NCBI GenBank assembly: GCA_963931995.1
Contig: OZ008367.1
Span: 150,684,578 to 150,748,577, forward strand
From: Phaonia tiefii
Taxonomy: Eukaryota; Arthropoda; Insecta; Diptera; Muscidae
Length of the DNA: 64,000 nucleotides
Direction of reading: 5' to 3'
Shown: in pieces, positions 25,065-35,071 of the stretch
Numbering within the stretch: the first letter of the stretch is position 1
Layout: every line of letters starts with the position of its first letter
Program-made: the position numbers and the translations under genes
Notes under the pieces: model-generated
The model's input: the letters and a program-made list of their open reading frames with translations, nothing else
Databases searched by the model: none
Told to the model about the DNA's origin: nothing

Positions 25065-25615
25065 TTTTAGAATGTTTTTTATTTTTGTTGAAAAAAGTAT
25101 CTTTTTAGGTCCTTTTAAAAGAATATGTATTATATTTTCCCGAAAAGGTAATTTACTAAAACGAATGTTTTGTTTAGGAAAATATACCACTTTTTTCAAA
25201 GAAGTATTTTCTTTAAGAACATGTACTTTGAAAAGAAGTGGTACTCTTTTTAGGAAAAGGTTAGTTTTTTAAGAAAATTTACTTATTTCAAGAAAAGAAA
25301 AGAAAGGAAAATTTATTGTTTTATTTTTAAGGAAAAGTACTTTTAAGAAAAGGAATTTTTGTAAGAAAATATATTTTTTTAAGAGACGGTATTTTCTTAA
25401 AGAATTTTTTTTTAAGAAATTGTATTTTTTTTAGAATTGGTCCGTTTTTCAAGAATAGGTAAATTTTTAAGAGTAGGTACTTATCTCAAGAAAAGTTATT
25501 TTGTTTTACATAAAAGGTAATGTTTAAAGAAGGGGTAGTTTTTTAAGAATTTGCAATTTGTTGTAAGAAAATTTACTTTTTTAAGAAAAGGTACTTACTT
25601 AAAACAATTTACTTT
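25065..25615. repeat. Degenerate minisatellite, AAGAAAAGGTACTT type
   Basis: Roughly 20 variants of a unit near TTTTTTAAGAAAAGGTACTT are arranged with irregular spacing of about 22-35 bp, all on one strand and with few other words between them. The 78-codon frame at 25036-25272 is a by-product of this low-complexity sequence. Confidence 0.85.
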
Positions 25616-25639
25616 TTGATGGTTTAACATGTATAGGCG

Positions 25640-26440
25640 CGCATACGGCCTAAATTCACAAAGTGAATACATCCAAACACAATTTGTCCGACTGCGTCTG
25701 CAGCATTTATGTGAAGAGATACCCGTGTTAATGTTGGAATAACTTTTGAATGCGATATTAGATTTGCCATTTGTGTTTATATTCCTAAAGAGAAGATTAA
25801 AACCTATCAGGCGATATCTTGATCGCTACAATCTGATACCGCATTCAAAAGTTATTCTAACATTACACAAAAATGCTGCAGATGACCAACTTTACACAGC
25901 TATAAAACTTGAACCGTGGGCAGCTTCGACCGAAAATAAACGTCATTGTAACGGTAGCAAGTGGAATATATGTTTGAAATTCCATCGAAATCGAAGAGTA
26001 TCGAGTTCCAAAAATATGGCCTTTGGGTCGATTTTTTACGCTAACATAAAAATTTTCAAGTGAAAAATTGCGGGCTCGATTTTGATTTTAGACCCATGGT
26101 TTCTTGGGAACATGTTCTTAAAATTTGCCCTAGATTACGTTTCTGCTATACTCTTTGTCAAGTTTTTTGGTCCCATAGAAATTGTCCACCCTAATGTACA
26201 TATCTTAAATATAAATCATATTTGTTTTGAATTGCAGGACCTGAATACAACGCTATAACAACACTCAACCCCTACTACCATAATCTTTCTCCAGACGTGT
26301 AAATAATTTTGTAATAATAATATGTTGTAATAACGAACAACAACAATGTCTCTCTGATCTTACAGAATGACCTTTTATGAAAAATCGATTAAAATTAAAG
26401 CATGTTTCGACGGGCGCCATATACGCGTTCCACTCCACTA
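25640..26440. other. Repeat edge and unassigned sequence
   Basis: Bases 25650-25700 are an inverted copy of the right edge of the repeat at 17460-17730. The 105-codon frame at 25746-26063 is not recognised and has no neighbour that would suggest a role. Confidence 0.45.
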
Positions 26441-26448
26441 GTATAATA

Positions 26449-27290
26449 ATGGGTTTTTCAATAAGAGCGCTACAAAAGTTTTCTTAAATAAAACAAAACC
26501 GGTTTTAGATACCAATGAAATTCTTTACTCCTGTGCATTTATTCCTTTTGCATTCCTTTATTCCTTTTGCATGGCCACCACGGGCACGCTTGGAGAAGTC
26601 CAGTCGTTGAACCCAATTTTCGACGGTTTTCAAGCATAAATCGGCCGATACTGCTGCAATTTCACGTTCGATATTGGTACGAAGTTCATCAATCGTCGCT
26701 GGCTTGTTCGTACACACCATAGACTTGACGTAGCCCTACAGGAAATAATCTAACGGCGTCAAATCGCCCGACCGAGGCGTCCAATTGACTGGGCCATTTC
26801 GTGAGATAACACGTTCACCAAACTTGGTTTCCAAAAAATTGATTGTGCCATTCGCTGTGTGGCTTGTGGCTCCGTCCTGTTGGAACCACATGTCTTCCAA
26901 GTCCATATTATCCAATTGGGGCCAAAAATATTGGGTTATCATTGAACGGTAGCGATTCGCATTCACAGTAATGTGCCGGTCTTGATCATCACGGAAGAAG
27001 TACGGCCCAATGACGCCGCCGGCCCATAAACCGCACAAAACCGTAATTTTTTCGGGATGCAATGATGACTCATGGATTACGTGCGGATTCCTGTCTGACC
27101 AATAACGCATATTTTGCTTATTGACGAAGCCATTCAGCCAAAAATGAGCCTCATCGCTGATGACTTCTATCTTTCCATGATGAAGTGGCAAACCTTACTG
27201 AAGAGAAATGTCAAAAGAGCGGGAAAAAATATGGCGTCGTTTGCTGTCCCTATCGATTTACTTTTGTAGCGTCTTTGTTGAAAAACCCTT
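26449..27290 (-). mobile_element. rosa-like (DD41D) element with intact ends, internally deleted
   Basis: Ends: GGGTTTTTCAATAAGAGCG on the left and GGGTTTTTCAACAAAGACG inward from the right, both continuing CTACAAAAGT. TA flanks both (26447-26448 and 27291-27292). Total 842 bp. On the minus strand the 5' leader and an ATG run straight into sequence just upstream of the first catalytic aspartate, so the whole DNA-binding domain has been deleted while both ends survive. Confidence 0.92.
26505..27191 (-). pseudogene. rosa-like transposase, catalytic domain only
   Basis: The reading from 27191 keeps all three catalytic aspartates in context: ISDEAHFWLNGFVNKQN, MWFQQDGATSHTA and PRSGDLTPLDYFL. 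Counting from the second to the third aspartate gives 41 intervening residues, which is the DD41D signature of the rosa group. One in-frame UAG at about 26736-26738, where relatives have tryptophan (FLWGY), separates it from the C-terminal part (KPATIDELRTNIEREI ... LKTVENWVQRLDFS). The N-terminal helix-turn-helix region is absent, so the product could not bind the ends by itself. Of the rosa-like copies here it has the best preserved catalytic domain. Confidence 0.9.
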
Positions 27291-27430
27291 TATATTTAGC
27301 AAATTAGACCATTTTCGAAACAAAAATTCAACAAATTTTTATGAAAACACCTGCAATGTAATAATAACAGTGTATTTATGTACAATTAACAATATATAAT
27401 TTCAAACACACTTCAAACCATTCATAGCAG

Positions 27431-27655
27431 CAATAAAACAAAATCATACCTGCAATGAAACAAATTCACTGCAGCAATGAAACAAATTCATAGCAACAAT
27501 GAAACAAATTCATGCAAGCAATGAAATAAATTCATGGCAGCAATGAAATAATTTCATTGCAAGAACGTTACTATTCATTGCAACAATGAAACAAATTCAT
27601 TGCAGCAACGAAACAAATTCGTTGCATTAATGAATCAAATTCATTGCAGCAACAA
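27431..27655. repeat. 22-bp tandem array, about ten units
   Basis: Units of the form GCAGCAATGAAACAAATTCA start every 22 bp (for example 27453, 27475, 27497, 27519, 27541, 27584, 27606, 27628), with one disturbed unit near 27560. There are no spacers, so it is a minisatellite and not a CRISPR array. Confidence 0.93.
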
Positions 27656-27659
27656 CCAT

Positions 27660-28050
27660 ACAATTTGCAGTTGATGAACACATTTTCGTAGCGGGAATGG
27701 CACTGTATGGTAGCTCACTTGATGACAAAAGTTGTTGGGGTGATAAACATTTGCATCCCTGTGGCGGTGCTTTTCTGTTCAGTGTACGCATAGATTCATG
27801 TCTCGCTACCTATAGCAATCTTGTATTAAAAAGCTCATTCTCATTACAGTAAATGAACGAATGGGGGAGCTACTCACACCCACAGAGAGCTGTGAGCTTT
27901 CTAAATATTTAAACGTTCTGAGTAAGGCTTTCGTCGGACCATCCACACTGAATTCGAATCTGTAATTGGTTTTTCTCTATCACGTCAGGTTTTCGAGAAC
28001 AAAAATGTTTTTATTCGTTTTTTACATACGTTTTATTTAAAAATTAATGA
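27660..28050. other. Unassigned sequence
   Basis: Nothing recognised between the tandem array and the protein remnant that starts at 28055. Confidence 0.5.
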
Positions 28051-28054
28051 ATTT

Positions 28055-28319
28055 TCAAAAGTGAATGGCGTTTTTTGAAAGTCGTTTGTATTTTGTTGGT
28101 TCGGTTTCACGAATTAAAGTCCAGAAGTAGTCCCCCAGCATGCTTTTGTCCCAAAATCCTTGATAATTTCTTTCAATTCTCATTAAATCTTGGTGAGTAG
28201 CCTCCCCTTGTTCGTCGCTCACCGCACCAAGGTATTGTGGAAACAAATTTAAATACGAATGAAGGAAATGCATTTTGAGTGACATTCGTGCACCTAATTT
28301 CTGATAATTTTTGAATAAC
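28055..28319 (-). pseudogene. C-terminus of a repeat-borne arthropod protein family
   Basis: The minus strand reads LFKNYQKLGARMSLKMHFLH, then a segment ending FPQYLGAVSDEQGEATHQDL, then ERNYQGFWDKSMLGDYFWTL and a basic end. I recognise this as the C-terminus of an uncharacterised protein family present in many copies in arthropod and hydrozoan genomes; its function is unknown to me. Just upstream on the minus strand (28350-28880) is a block that also lies upstream of the N-terminal fragment at 32166-32369. The two partial copies therefore appear to come from one larger unit, and this one has lost everything between the upstream block and the C-terminus. Confidence 0.6.
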
Positions 28320-28349
28320 TCAGCAACAATTTAACATAGAAATTAAATA

Positions 28350-28880
28350 ACAAAATAAAATAGCACACAATACTAACCGCAATTTTGCACCTTCTTCTCT
28401 GGCGACCGAAATATAGTTAAAACTAAAGGCGATCTTGTCACCGAATTTAGGGCGTCAAACGAAAGAGAACAAAGGAGAATGCAAAACGCGGCTTACAACA
28501 CAAACGTCAAACAGAAGTATGTAAATTCACAATAAAGCAAACATAATGTAATGAACACGGCCGCAGCTGATCGTAACAGGCAGTTTTGTTGAATGTAATT
28601 TTAGGCCGTGTTGTTTAATGTAATTCATTACAGGCCGTTCTGCAACACTACAATTATGGAGATTTAGAATGAATGTGGGCTTCTGTCAAATTAATAATTG
28701 TAAAATTGTAGTGTCAGTGTTGGCTTTTTTACAGTATTGCCAGCATGCAAGAAAATGATCAAGACGTGATAGCCCAATTCTGATGCCAGATTCGAATTCA
28801 GCGCACCCAGATTAGCTAAAAACCATGCTTCGTTTCTGCAGTCAAATTTTCGTTTCAAATTTGTAGACCTGTGTAATTGA
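28350..28880 (-). repeat. Direct duplication, copy 1 (partner 32432-32893)
   Basis: More than 450 bp match 32432-32893 in the same orientation with small indels, for example TCTCTGGCGACCGAAATATA, GAACACGGCCGCAGCTGATC and CAAGACGTGATAGCCCAATT in the same order. It lies 5' of the protein remnant on the minus strand and may be the promoter or leader of the mobile unit. A 50-bp internal duplication around AGGCCGT (28600-28640) is present only here. Confidence 0.92.
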
Positions 28881-29209
28881 CGGACAACCCTGTTTTATGT
28901 ATGTAAAAACAAAATAAACAATAACCGATAGACCGAGTTAAAAATTTTTCATTTAAATGCGTCAATGTATTTTTAGCAAATTTTAAACGTTAATGGAAAG
29001 AACTATTCAACAAACAGAGCAATCAATATTTGCAATCTTCTTAAATTTGGAAGAGGTTTCGAATGATCATATTGAATTGAATTTAATTTTTGGGTAGTAG
29101 ATTATAAAACCGGATAATAGACTGTAAATTTAATGTTTTGTATGTTGAGTGTTTTTCAGACCAAGTTGTTCGTGATTATTCTGTTCGATGAAAATGTTAT
29201 ATATTCTAT
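28881..29209. other. Unassigned sequence
   Basis: Nothing recognised. It separates the duplicated block from the Penelope-like element. Confidence 0.5.
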
Positions 29210-29275
29210 AACCTTGCTGGCTTTTTTTGGTCGCAATTCCAATGTATTAAATAAAACTATTTAATTCAATTGTTT

Positions 29276-29316
29276 TCCCTACGTTTCGATGCTTTATTGG
29301 CATCCTCTTCAGGGGA
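29276..29316 (-). ncRNA. Hammerhead ribozyme-like motif of the Penelope-like element
   Basis: On the minus strand: stem I strand UCCC, then CUGAAGA (29306-29312), one extra G, the 5-bp hairpin GAUGC/GCAUC, GAAAC (29283-29287), GUA as cleavage triplet, and stem I partner GGGA. Stem III is the palindrome ACGU with no loop, so the ribozyme would have to work as a dimer. The extra base after CUGAAGA departs from the canonical core. Confidence 0.72.
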
Positions 29317-29475
29317 GTTTTATTCTAAATAACAATGATAACAATTAATATTACATTTAGTATTTTCCGTTCACTGTTCACACTTACTTCGTTTTTCTAT
29401 ATATTTATTTGCATGTCTATTTAGTGTTAATCTAACATAAATGTATATATGTCGTACATGTATGTTTTCTCCACA

Positions 29476-30468
29476 CTATATATGTTTGTCCAGTGTTAGC
29501 GTCATGTAGTAGTGACAATTTGTCTTGTCTTTGTCCTCTTTTGTGTTCATACTTATGTCATGTTTTTGTTGAATTCTCAAACTCTCTAGTGTATATCTCC
29601 TGTTAGTGTTCTTCTCTCTGTCTATAATTCTGACGTTTTCCATGTCTGGTGTGTGATTGTTCTCCATCATATGTTGTGAGAGTGCAGTGCTCATTCTCCT
29701 GTTCCTTATGTCTGCCTTGTGTTCTGTCATTCTAGTTTCCAATGATCTTTTAGTGGTGCCAATGTATATTTGCCCACATGTTTCATCAGTGTTGCCAGTG
29801 CATGAAATTTCATATACTACATTGTGTTGGTGGTTTTTGTGTATCCGGGTTTTTGTCTTGGAGAATATGTTCTGTAGGGTATTGTTGGGTTTGTGTGCAA
29901 TTTTAATGTCATTATTGAAAATGTTTTTCAGTAATTTGTTATCTGTTAGCGATGGTATGTATTTGACGCTTATATATGATGTGTTTTCGTTTCGATTTTC
30001 CGTAAGTTGGGTTGTAGTGTTTGTTGTCCTATTGTTATATTTTTGTATTAAGTGTTTTATGATATATTGTGGATAGTTGTTTTTGTGGAGAATTTTAGTT
30101 ATGATTTTGTAATTTTTGTTGTGGAATTTTTCATGACTGTTATCGAAAACTGTTTTAATGAAATTGTAGGCTGTGTTTAACTTTTGATTTTGCGGTTGTG
30201 TGGAGTAATAATTCATCATTCGTCCGGATGCTGTCGGTTTTGAATACCAGTCTGTAATTAAAGTTGTTGATTGTCTGTGTATCTTCAAGTCCAGGAATGC
30301 AATGGTTTCGTCTATTTCTTTTTCTATGGTGAATTGTATTTTATTATGGTATTTGTTCAAGTGTTCTAAAATGGTGTCCGTGTCCTGTCTTTTGATGATG
30401 GCAAAAATATCATCAACATATTTAACCAACACTTTGGGTTTTATATTATGTTTTGATTTTATATACAT
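29476..30468 (-). pseudogene. Penelope-like polyprotein: end of reverse transcriptase plus GIY-YIG endonuclease
   Basis: A continuous 330-codon frame. Residues about 12-25 hold the reverse transcriptase catalytic box (KYVDDIFAII). The thumb follows, with FLDLKIHR and WYSKPTASGRMMNYYSTQPQ, the latter typical of Penelope-like enzymes. After a linker, residues about 215-300 form the GIY-YIG endonuclease, with VVYEISC, a C-x-x-IYIGTTKR core, LETRMTEHKADIR and an ENVRIIDRE segment. The reverse transcriptase copies the element RNA; the nuclease nicks the target. Upstream fingers and palm motifs are missing, so this is a truncated copy, although the remaining frame is free of stops, which suggests fairly recent insertion. 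The antisense frame at 29657-30076 is a shadow. Confidence 0.92.
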
Positions 30469-30674
30469 ACATAACTATGTAAACAAAGGTTAATCTTGGT
30501 TAAAAATTTTAAAAATTAAAACTAAACTACGTGGTGGCTAGGAAGGATAATGTGCATTATAAAAGCTGAAAATATATTAGATTAATATTAATGGACGTAC
30601 TTATAGCGCATAAATATTTAAGTAGGGCACGCGCGAAATGTAGAAAAATTATTTCTTTTGTGTATTAATGCGGA

Positions 30675-30830
30675 TAAAATGTGCAAAAAAGAAGGGTTAA
30701 ACGTTCAAAAAAATTGGGGACGTTAGAGAACTCTTAACAAGGAATCTTTCGATTATGAATACAATTTTTGGGCTTTATCTTCTTAAACCTTTAACACACC
30801 TATGATATATTTTTATGAAAAAGGCCGTTA
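30675..30830. repeat. Dispersed repeat, copy 2 (partner at 1-130)
   Basis: It shares several runs in order with the first 130 bases of the window, including GAAGGGTTAAACGTT and TTTTTGGGCTT. Confidence 0.7.
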
Positions 30831-32165
30831 GTATTTAGTAAATACAATAATTTTAGTAATTTACAATAATTTTCTTTCCAAATATCACAAATTCTTTGAC
30901 CTAACAATTGTCAGGACATTAATTGCTGTTTCAGATAGGGGAAAATTTTTCCATTGCTTGTTGTAAGCAACCCTGTAATAGACAGAAAATGTCAACATTT
31001 TCGGTGGCATTAGTTTTCAGTTGCGTACTACTAATCGGAAGGTAGCATGAAAATATCCGCACCTGACACTCAGGTTGTTTTTTACATAGCGTTTTACAAA
31101 CTAAAGAGTGCTAAGGATCTACTGCGGTGTTTTATTCTGAATACCGGCCGAATTATTTTTGCGAAAAGGACTTGTGTTTCTAGATGGCAATTCTTCGTTC
31201 ACTCAATTCGTCTTTGGAATTCACTGGCACATAACATTCAAATAATCAGCAACACTGTTGCTTAGATCGTTTGGGGCTAGATTTAGCACTTGTCGACCTT
31301 GCAAAACGCGAATACTATGTAATTGGCGCTTTTTTGAAAAAACCATAATGCGCACGCGTTTTTCGTTTTTTTTATCCCGTTTCTCGCTGTACAATGACAT
31401 ATTTGTTGCCAAGAGTTTCGAGTAGCAGTTAATTTATATTTATGCATTGCTGTGACTGATGGCATATTACATACTTATAAATTCTTAGGTGGAGAAACAC
31501 CCAAAAACATTGCATATGGGAAGCAGAACCATAGAGAAATTCATAAGAGTCTCCACTCCTCACTTAACTTTCTCTTGCGAACGTCGAGGTAGTAGGAAAT
31601 TTCATCGAGTTTCAGCTGCGGTTGTATATCAGGTAATGTTTGATTGGACACAAAATGGGCACAAGTAAAAGGGAATGCGTATTTTTGTTCAATGCATCAA
31701 TATAAAACATAATTTAGCTTTCATTATTATCAATTAAGTGCTCTTTGAACTTAGTTTCCTACATAGTGTGTTAAGGTTGGTTATCGCTCTATCAATTATC
31801 TATTCTGTTTTCTATGAATTTCCAACAACATAGTCGATCAGATGTGGCATGAAAAATCCCCTGGCAGAACCATCTTTTAAGAAGTGGCTAAACCCCTCCC
31901 TCCCTGGTGCACCAGGTCTATGTGTGTTTATTACAAATGCATGATTTCTGCAACACATTTCGATATAACAAACCATTCTAGAACAAAAAAAACTGTTAAT
32001 GAAATTGAGCCCTTAGACTGCATTCATTTGGTACAACCACAGACTTTAAATTTAATCTTGTCGATGCAACAGAAAAACAAATACGGTGCATCTGTCAAAT
32101 CTGCACTTTCTTAGTGTGGACATCTGAGGGATGTTAAAATGTAAATAGATCTTCTCGCCATTTGT
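30831..32165. other. Unassigned sequence with a short repeat match
   Basis: No gene is recognised. Around 31874 and 32066 there are short matches to 21385 and 21512, so part of this stretch belongs to the same unidentified repeat. Readings on the minus strand just below 32166 (about 32120-32165) may continue the protein fragment at 32166-32369. Confidence 0.4.
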
Positions 32166-32369
32166 TCACTTGTATAAAACAGTTCTGCATTTATTGCAAA
32201 ACATTGTCGGTGTCCACGGTTTGTCCAAGTTTCTGACAGCAAAACAAAAATAATGTAAATATGCATATTTTAATGATTCTGATATTGCATATCCTTTTTT
32301 TCCAACCAAATATTCACCACACACAAGGCAAAAATAGCTTGAATTAGTAACACACGATCTCCCTGACAT
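32166..32369 (-). pseudogene. N-terminus of the repeat-borne arthropod protein family
   Basis: Taking the internal ATG at 32369, the reading is MSGRSCVTNSSYFCLVCGEY, then ISESLKYAYLHYF, WTPTMFCNKCRTVL and a stop. It has two Cys-x-x-Cys pairs (CLVC and CNKC), a likely zinc-binding arrangement. I recognise it as the N-terminus of the same family whose C-terminus is at 28055-28319. The longer upstream frame to 32477 is not supported by the family. The duplicated block (32432-32893) lies directly 5' of it on the minus strand. Function unknown. Confidence 0.6.
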
Positions 32370-32431
32370 GCTGAAACGCTGGTAACAACAAAAAAACTTG
32401 CACGATCGTATATTTCTAAATACAAAAAACA

Positions 32432-32893
32432 TATAAATTAAATAACAAAATAAAATAGCACACAATACTAACCGCAATTTGCCCCTCCTTCTCTGGCGAC
32501 CGAAATATAATTAAAACTAATGGCGATCTTGTCACCGAATTTAGTGCGCCAAACGAAAGAGAACAAAGGAGAATGCAAAACGCGGCTTACAACTTAAACG
32601 TCAAACACAAGTATGTAAATTCACAATAAAGCAAACATAATGTAATGAACACGGCCGCAGCTGATCGTAACAGGCAGTGTTGTTTAATGTAATTCATTAC
32701 AGGCCGTTCTGCAACACTACTATTATAAAGATTTGGAATGAATGTAAAATTGTAGTGTCAGTGTTGGCTGTTTTACAGTATTGCCAGCATGCGATAAAAA
32801 ATGAACAAGACGTGATAGCCCAATTCTGATGCCAGAATAGGTAAAAACCATGCTTCGTTTCTGCAGTCAAATTTTCTTTTCAAATTTGTAGAC
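32432..32893 (-). repeat. Direct duplication, copy 2 (partner 28350-28880)
   Basis: This is the same block as 28350-28880 in the same orientation, about 4 kb away, with a shorter central part. It precedes the N-terminal protein fragment on the minus strand. Confidence 0.92.
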
Positions 32894-33239
32894 CAGTGTT
32901 ATAAGCCAAAAACCAAATCCAGGATTTTTTGCATGGCAGTTATGGCAGAAGTCACAGTTGTTTATACGTTTATACATAAGTCGTAGTCTTAAAATATTTG
33001 GGTTGTCATCAAAATATAAGGAGTTTGATTGATTTCTCTCTCTCTGCCAGACCACCGAAGTTTTGCATTTTACGTACCATAAGGATTCGTTTTGCAGTCG
33101 CCTATTATGGATTAGACGCTTGCCAGCGTACACCACTCTCTGTTGTGTCGGATATGGAGTATTATATTTCGTAATTATCCGGCATCGACCAATAATGTTG
33201 GTTCATCAGTCTTCCAAAGACAAAATAGTGCCCCAATCG
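32894..33239. other. Unassigned sequence
   Basis: Nothing recognised; a short CT-rich tract lies near 33035. Confidence 0.5.
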
Positions 33240-33380
33240 GTAATGCGGTCTGTGATGCAATGGTAGTGGGGGCGGCTCATGTACATGAGAATGTGGGTTC
33301 GATTCCTGTTCAGACCTCCTTACATTTCATTCGACGGTGGTCACCTCGCTTAGTGGCCGCGAGACTATCGAGTATTTGGA
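33240..33380 (+). mobile_element. tRNA-like SINE, family 1, copy 3 (3'-truncated)
   Basis: The head is preserved (GTGATGCAATGGTAGTGG and B-box GGGTTCGATTCC at about 33295-33306), followed by TTCGACGGTGGTCACCTCGC as in the other copies. The body stops near 33380. Confidence 0.85.
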
Positions 33381-34205
33381 CAGTCAAATGTCCAGCTGTC
33401 GCAAGTTGTAAGTTTCCTTTATATCTGGTCAAAGATTGCATGTTTTGCGACTAGGTTCTTAAGTGCTTCTAGGCGTGAATCGTTTGTGTTTCATCACAAC
33501 ACAAAACAAAATTATTGTAATAATGATATTCATAAACTTTACTTAGATTTTATCTAAATTATGTTGTACAATAATAATATCCGGCAAAAAAGGTTTACAC
33601 ACTTTCGACACATCAAAGGGTGGAAAAGCGTAATACAAAAGGTTGTAAAAGAGAAAAATTGAAATAAGTCGACATTTATATTATGTCGTGACGGACATTG
33701 TGTTATATTGCTACTTACGATTTTTATAAAGTGACAATTACGGTTTGGAAGGCTTTAGGAATACGGCAGTCTTATGCCCATTTAAGATGACGATAAAGTT
33801 TGTACTTTTTATGTAGATATTTTTTAAATGAATCATGAAATAGCTAAGAGAAAAAGGGAAAAAAATGAGAAATTATTACTAAATTTGAGTACCTAGTCTT
33901 CTATTGTTTTAAAATATGCAATTAAATTGACGTTTAATATGGCTCTCTGAAGGTGTGTTACAAGATAATTGTATAGGCATTATAATTTCCACCCATACAA
34001 GTGATGTTGCCTATAGGCATGACTACGGGGGTGTACTGTATTCTACTGTTTCCGCAGAGCAACTATGATCGTACGATGTGGCTTCGAATGTCTCAACTAA
34101 ACTTGCTCAATAATCAGGAAAATAGAGAAAGATCGGTTACGGTTATGAAAAACTTACATTAAAATTGAAACATACATACTTGTATCAAAACAAATTGCCT
34201 CCTCA
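33381..34205. other. Unassigned AT-rich DNA
   Basis: No gene or repeat boundary recognised. Confidence 0.5.
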
Positions 34206-34546
34206 TCTATCTATATATATATTACGCTAAGGTATTTATAGTGTAATTATTGTAACCGCTTCTCCTCCTAAACTAAAGGTCGCACAGTCAAGTGCGATAC
34301 ACCGTTGGAAAGGTAGTGGTCTGAAGGGGTGCACTAAGCATTAAAATTTAGCAAAAGTTAATTCCAACAGTGATTTAAACCGGATTTAATTAATCCTTAA
34401 TCCCTCCATCTACCGGCGGTAGTGGCATCATTTGAACTGGTGAATTTACATTGGTGGTGAAATGTTATTTAATTTGCTTGCTTTTTTAAATACATCTTTT
34501 AATTAAGTCTCTTTTTTGGCAGGACGAAGTCTGCCGGGTTTGCTAG
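34206..34546 (+). mobile_element. Short Helitron-like (non-autonomous) element
   Basis: It begins A|TC with a TATATATATATTAC stretch and ends with a GC-rich hairpin (GGCAGGAC GAA GTCTGCC, 34518-34535) followed by GGGTTTGCTAG|T. CTAG between A and T, preceded by a hairpin about 8 bases away, is the Helitron 3' terminus. There are no terminal inverted repeats and no coding sequence. The 5' boundary is less certain than the 3' one. Confidence 0.72.
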
Positions 34547-34708
34547 TTACTTAATAAAATAATGTTTGATGTGGTTAAAAAATTTGTTAGCCATCAGAGT
34601 AATTATGCCAACTGAACCAGGAACGGATTTATACCACGCGTCGCCCTATGATAGGTTGTAGTTACAGAAAGACAAAGTGGGCAGTTGCTCCTGCTGTCGG
34701 CCTTGCTA

Positions 34709-34943
34709 CTACCTACAAGGACAATAGATATATAATTTTTCCGCTGTAGTGTATTCATAATTATTTTGTTTAACGTTTACATTGAATGTTTCCACAGCGC
34801 TTCGAATCCTGGAATAGTTCGCGATACCACAATTAATGGTTCGATCTACAATATTAGGCAGTGCTAATTGTGTCGTGAGAAAGTGCAAAAATGAACGTCG
34901 CTTATCGGTTTTTTCACTGGTTATATGGCAGCTAATGCAGATA
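34709..34943 (-). pseudogene. piggyBac transposase, C-terminal fragment
   Basis: The minus strand reads SALAAI at the Tc1 junction, then SEKTDKRRSFLHFLTTQLAL and PNIVDRTINCGIAN, ending TAEKLYIYCPCR. This is the C-terminal segment of a piggyBac transposase and the beginning of its cysteine-rich tail. The fragment continues directly from NMVDI at 38295-38320 if the Tc1-like element and one copy of its TA duplication are removed: the codons join without a shift. Two stops inside and the interrupted structure make it inactive. Confidence 0.82.
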
Positions 34944-35071
34944 TACACTCCGGTTCACTTACTTATATATATATATTTATTTATTTTTTTTTTGTTTTTA
35001 GTAGTATTTTAAATACTTTTCATTTACAAAAATATTCCATTTATAAAAAAATATCATCATATAACAAAAAT

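Larger units (their letters stand above)
29210..30470 (-). mobile_element. Penelope-like retroelement, 5'-truncated
   Basis: It contains the C-terminal half of a Penelope-type polyprotein (29476-30468) and, 3' of it, a hammerhead-like motif (29276-29316) of the kind reported from Penelope-like terminal repeats. The copy is truncated just upstream of the YVDD box. The 3' limit near 29210 is an estimate, since I could not find a target duplication. Confidence 0.88.

Noticed and set aside
25036..25272. 78-codon frame rich in Phe and Lys
   Set aside because: It is a translation of the AAGAAAAGGTACTT minisatellite.
27431..27655. CRISPR-like array of short repeats
   Set aside because: Units follow each other every 22 bp without unique spacers, and the surrounding DNA is eukaryotic; it is a minisatellite.
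29657..30076. 139-codon plus-strand frame
   Set aside because: It is the antisense of the Penelope-like polyprotein and has only hydrophobic low-information sequence.
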